Source: Candidatus Levybacteria bacterium CG_4_9_14_0_2_um_filter_35_21 (GTDB taxonomy: Bacteria; Patescibacteriota; Microgenomatia; Levybacterales; UBA12049). Taken from it: a stretch of DNA of 34,264 nucleotides. The stretch is taken from assembly GCA_002788395.1 (NCBI GenBank), contig PFRF01000026.1, positions 1 to 34,264 on the forward strand, given 5' to 3'. Below, in pieces: positions 31,524-34,264 of this stretch. A program made the translations under genes and the position numbers. The first letter of the stretch is position 1; the number at the start of each line of letters is the position of its first letter. The notes beneath the pieces are model-generated. The model was not told where the DNA came from. It saw only the letters and a list, made by a program, of their open reading frames with translations, and searched no databases.

Positions 31524-31529
31524 CGTATT

Positions 31530-31985
31530 ATGGATTCAGAAGAAGAAAAAGAGAAATCTTTAGTTCATAACTTTGATCCTACAAGCATTAGTTTTATGAA
31601 TGGAAAATTAATAATTATATTGGTTGTGGCTGCATTTTTAGGTGTTACAACAGGTTACCTCTTAACCATAAATAACGGATCAATAACAAATGTTAAAAAT
31701 TCAATTAGTGCCTCTACTATTGCAAAAGGTACAACAGAAGGTTCAGGCGATGAAAAGGTTTTTAAAGATGTTACAGAAGGTTCGCTCAAACAAGGCGGAA
31801 TAGAAGGGGAAGGAGCATTTCATCTGGTAAGACCCGGTGGAGATAGTCAGAATGTTTACCTTACGTCTTCAACAGTTGATCTTACCAAATACCTCAACAG
31901 AAAAATTAAGGTTTGGGGTCAAACTCAAAAAGCCCAACATGCGGGCTGGCTAATGGACGTTGGAAAAATAGAAGTCGTCGAATAA
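31530..31985 (+). CDS. Membrane-anchored OB-fold-like protein, function unknown
   Basis: 151 residues from the ATG at 31530. A cytoplasmic acidic N-terminus (MDSEEEKEKSLVHNF) is followed by a TM helix (about residues 26-46) and a Ser/Thr/Gly linker. The small beta-rich domain ends in FHLVRPGGDSQNVYLTS, LTKYLNRKIKVWGQTQKA and WLMDVGKIEVVE, the pattern of an extracytoplasmic OB-fold (short SH3/OB-like module). No enzyme motif is seen. It precedes ftsE by 13 bases, so it may be co-expressed with the FtsEX system. Confidence 0.75.
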   Translation: MDSEEEKEKSLVHNFDPTSISFMNGKLIIILVVAAFLGVTTGYLLTINNGSITNVKNSISASTIAKGTTEGSGDEKVFKDVTEGSLKQGGIEGEGAFHLVRPGGDSQNVYLTSSTVDLTKYLNRKIKVWGQTQKAQHAGWLMDVGKIEVVE

Positions 31986-31998
31986 GCCCTTCAAGACA

Positions 31999-32760
31999 AT
32001 GATAAAACTAAATAGGGTTTCGAAAAAATTTGGAACAGGTGTTTTTGGTCTTTCCAATGTATCTTTTAATGTGGATAAGGGAGAATTTGTTTTTCTTGTT
32101 GGTCCAAGCGGATCGGGAAAAACTACGATATTTAAGCTCTTAACACGGGAAATTCTTCCAACAGAGGGAACGATAATAATTAATGATTGGGATATTGTAA
32201 GACTCTCAAAAGCAAAAATTCCCCATTTAAGAAAAAAAGTTGGGGTTATTTTTCAAGATCTAAAAATATTAATGGATAGGACAATTTTTGAAAACGTTAT
32301 GCTCCCGCTTGAAGTAGCAGGAATTGAGCCCGAAGAATCAAAAAAGAGAGTAAACGATGTCCTTGCTCAAGTTGGGCTTTCCGGGCATAAAGAAAAATTT
32401 CCGATTCAACTTGCAGGTGGAGAATTACAAAGAGCAGCGATTGCAAGAGCATTGGTCTTATCTCCGGACATAATTCTAGCAGATGAAGCAACGGGCAATC
32501 TGGATACCGCTAATTCCTGGGACATAATAAAAATTCTAACGGATATAAACGAGAAAGGTACGACTATAATAATGGCAACTCATAATTTGGATATTGTTAA
32601 AAATCTTCCTAAAAGAATTATTGAAATGAATAAAGGAAATATTGTAAAGGATAGTAAAATTTCAAAAGAAAAAAAAGATAGTTTGCATCATTCCCATAAT
32701 TCCAAATCACATGATATCCATGATCAAAAATCAAGCACAATGGAAGGGGAACAAAAATGA
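31999..32760 (+). CDS. ftsE: Cell division ABC ATPase FtsE
   Basis: 253 residues. Walker A GPSGSGKTTIFKLL, Q-loop FQDLKILMDRTIFENV, ABC signature LAGGELQRAAIARAL, Walker B IILADEATGNLD and switch His in MATHNLD are all present. FtsE with FtsX links cytosolic ATP hydrolysis to activation of cell-wall hydrolases at the septum. It is about 30 residues longer than E. coli FtsE because of a charged His-rich tail (LHHSHNSKSHDIHDQ). The stop overlaps the ftsX start by 4 bases (ATGA), with GGAAGGGGAA as the ftsX ribosome site. Confidence 0.95.
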   Translation: MIKLNRVSKKFGTGVFGLSNVSFNVDKGEFVFLVGPSGSGKTTIFKLLTREILPTEGTIIINDWDIVRLSKAKIPHLRKKVGVIFQDLKILMDRTIFENVMLPLEVAGIEPEESKKRVNDVLAQVGLSGHKEKFPIQLAGGELQRAAIARALVLSPDIILADEATGNLDTANSWDIIKILTDINEKGTTIIMATHNLDIVKNLPKRIIEMNKGNIVKDSKISKEKKDSLHHSHNSKSHDIHDQKSSTMEGEQK

Positions 32761-33623
32761 AGTTTATAAAAACAACTTGGAAAAATATCAGAAGGTCTCC
32801 TTATCAGGCCGTTGCTGCTATTATGATAATGTCTTTGACATTTTTGACAATTTCGTTTTTTACAATTCTTTTATTCGGATCATCAAAAATTATTAATTTT
32901 TTCGAATCAAAACCCCAAGCAACTGCTTTTTTTAAAAACGAGGCAAAACAAAGTGACATGGACGGATTAAAATCAAGTCTTGAGTCAAGTGGAAAAATAG
33001 CTTCTGCTAAATTTGTTTCCAAACAGGAAGCTTTAAAAATTTATAGAGAACAAAACAAGAATGATCCTTTACTTCTAGATCTTGTCACTGCAGATATTCT
33101 TCCTTCGTCTTTAGAAATATCAACGGTTAAGATAGATGATTTAGTTGGAGTATCGGAAACTCTTAAGGCATCTCCGATTGTTCAGGAAGTAATATTTCAA
33201 AAAGATGTTGTGGCGACTTTAACTTCTTGGACAAATGCTCTTCGCACAATAGGGGTTGTGTTAATTATAGTTTTATCATTAGTATCGATTTTTATAATGG
33301 TTACGATTATTGGAATAAAAATATCGCAAAAAAAAGAAGATATAGAAATAATGAAGCTAATTGGAGCAACAAGTTGGCATATTAGATGGCCCTTTATTTA
33401 TGAGGGAATTTTTTATGGAATTTTTGGGGCTATAATCGGCTGGATTATTTCGTCTGCAGTGCTTTTATATTCAACACCTTTCCTCTCATCATTCCTCAAA
33501 GGAATTCCGATTTTCCCGGTTCCGCTTATTTTCTTCGTAGGGTTATTGGGACTGGAAATATTACTAGCGGTTATTTTAGGTGCGGTTTCCAGCTTTATGG
33601 CGGTTTTAAGATACTTAAAGTAA
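32757..33623 (+). CDS. ftsX: Cell division protein FtsX
   Basis: 288 residues with four TM helices (about 20-45, 160-185, 215-240, 255-282) and a large extracellular loop between the first and second (about residues 48-158), the place where FtsX binds hydrolase activators. The N-terminal MKFIKTTWKNIRRSPYQAVAAIMIM and the cytoplasmic KISQKKEDIEIMKLIGATSWHIRWPFIYEGIFYG (in pieces) are FtsX hallmarks. It forms a complex with FtsE. A coiled-coil secreted protein follows after 8 bases, fitting the FtsX partner role. Confidence 0.95.
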   Translation: MKFIKTTWKNIRRSPYQAVAAIMIMSLTFLTISFFTILLFGSSKIINFFESKPQATAFFKNEAKQSDMDGLKSSLESSGKIASAKFVSKQEALKIYREQNKNDPLLLDLVTADILPSSLEISTVKIDDLVGVSETLKASPIVQEVIFQKDVVATLTSWTNALRTIGVVLIIVLSLVSIFIMVTIIGIKISQKKEDIEIMKLIGATSWHIRWPFIYEGIFYGIFGAIIGWIISSAVLLYSTPFLSSFLKGIPIFPVPLIFFVGLLGLEILLAVILGAVSSFMAVLRYLK

Positions 33624-33631
33624 TATGATTT

Positions 33632-34264
33632 ATGATTTTAGTAAAGAAAACATTTTTATTTTTAATCCTAGCGACAATTTTACTTTTTTGCACTAAATCT
33701 ATCTGGGCGCAGACGGTTACTCCCACTCCAACTCCTGCCCAAGACAAATTACAACAGTCAAAAGAACTTCAGGACAAAATTAACGAACTACAGAAAAAAG
33801 TTTCGGATTTGCAAGGACAGACAAAGACACTTTCTTCACAAATTGCAGTTATGGATAATCAAATAAAATTGTCGGAGTATAGGATTGATAGCACAAAAAC
33901 CGAATTGTTAAGCCTATCTGCGGATATAGATACTGCAGATAAAAAAATTGGTGTTTTGGAAAAAAATCTTAGTGGGTTGACAAAGGTTTTAATAAATAGA
34001 ATTGTAGCAACTTACGAAGTTGGCGGCACTCAATCTTTTGAAGCATTAGTTGCATCAAACAACATTTCCAATTTCTTTACCAGATTTAATTATTTAAAAA
34101 TAGCACAAATTCATGATAAAAAACTTATTTATGATACTCAGCAGGCAAAAATGGATTACGCAAACCAGAAAAATATTTTTGAAAATGAAAAGAAAAAAGT
34201 AGAATCTTTAAAAAAACAACTCGAAGATTATACAATTCAACTGGACAGGGAAAAACAAGGAAAA
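33632..34264 (+). CDS. PcsB/EnvC-like secreted coiled-coil protein, N-terminal part (cut by window edge)
   Basis: 211 residues are visible; the frame is open at the right edge. A signal peptide (residues 1-26, MILVKKTFLFLILATILLFC then KSIWA) precedes a Thr/Pro linker (TVTPTPTPAQ). A long coiled coil (about 35-115, Lys/Gln/Leu-rich) is followed by a short domain with ATYEVGGTQSFEALVASNN and ISNFFTRFNYLKIAQIHDKKLI, then a second coiled coil. This is the layout of PcsB, RipC and EnvC, which are activated by FtsEX, with a catalytic or LytM-type domain expected beyond the edge. An ATG at 33625 is in another frame that stops soon. Confidence 0.82.
   Translation, partial: MILVKKTFLFLILATILLFCTKSIWAQTVTPTPTPAQDKLQQSKELQDKINELQKKVSDLQGQTKTLSSQIAVMDNQIKLSEYRIDSTKTELLSLSADIDTADKKIGVLEKNLSGLTKVLINRIVATYEVGGTQSFEALVASNNISNFFTRFNYLKIAQIHDKKLIYDTQQAKMDYANQKNIFENEKKKVESLKKQLEDYTIQLDREKQGK

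Noticed and set aside
1-34264. tRNA, rRNA, CRISPR arrays, insertion sequences, prophage or toxin-antitoxin modules
   Set aside because: I scanned the gaps and saw no cloverleaf, rRNA, regularly spaced repeats, transposase or integrase. The Pol-beta-type protein at 9239 lacks a HEPN partner, so MNT/HEPN toxin-antitoxin is unsupported.
1-34264. Recoded UGA (Gracilibacteria/Absconditabacteria-type code)
   Set aside because: pilC ends at TGA directly at the overlapping start of the next pilin, other frames contain no in-frame TGA, and RF2 is present.

Overview
The window is a gene-dense, AT-rich bacterial chromosome segment that looks like a Candidate Phyla Radiation (Patescibacteria) genome, most probably of the Microgenomates type. 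This placement is inferred from gene content: short intergenic gaps, a type IV pilus cluster with a pilin fused to a beta-propeller, an archaeal-type CoA enzyme fusion, and several small membrane-anchored orphan proteins. TGA is a stop codon here (pilC ends with TGA, and an RF2 gene is present), so the UGA-recoded CPR lineages are excluded.

Region 1 (1-7707, minus strand): vanW-like envelope protein, HIGH-type nucleotidyltransferase, DUF192 protein and tsaD are tightly packed. rmuC, a cupredoxin and a UvrD helicase-nuclease cut by the left edge follow; the first two have promoters of their own. Region 2 (7744-11078, plus): a membrane-anchored orphan solute-binding protein, a Pol-beta-type nucleotidyltransferase and a fused phosphopantetheine adenylyltransferase / GTP-dependent dephospho-CoA kinase form an overlapping three-gene operon. 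Region 3 (11097-18362): greA behind a promoter and leader terminator, lysS, a small unknown minus-strand gene, rdgB-serS, a free-standing 12-residue lysine-rich peptide unit, and secA.

Region 4 (18409-26183): type IV pilus operon pilB, pilC, four pilin-like proteins (one with a beta-propeller) and a bitopic protein, then the major pilin behind its own strong promoter and a small membrane protein. Region 5 (26196-28670, minus): a minimal stand-alone [FeFe]-hydrogenase-type H-cluster domain, an overlapping multi-spanning membrane protein, a MazG-like protein and uppP. Region 6 (28780-34264, plus): a one-TM protein, an NRAMP-related transporter with an altered metal site, prfB, an anchored OB-fold-like protein, and ftsE-ftsX followed by a PcsB/EnvC-like hydrolase activator cut by the right edge.

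The most systematic unexplained signal is promoter placement. For about ten transcription units the -10 box, often an extended TGn -10, lies 6-9 bases before the ATG, implying leaderless mRNAs. Inner operon genes instead use overlaps or Shine-Dalgarno sites. This corrects several starts (secA, the genes at 28780 and 31530, the solute-binding protein). The strongest individual leads are the minimal H-cluster protein with its membrane partner, the archaeal-type CoA fusion, the propeller pilin, the greA leader and the lysine-rich peptide unit.
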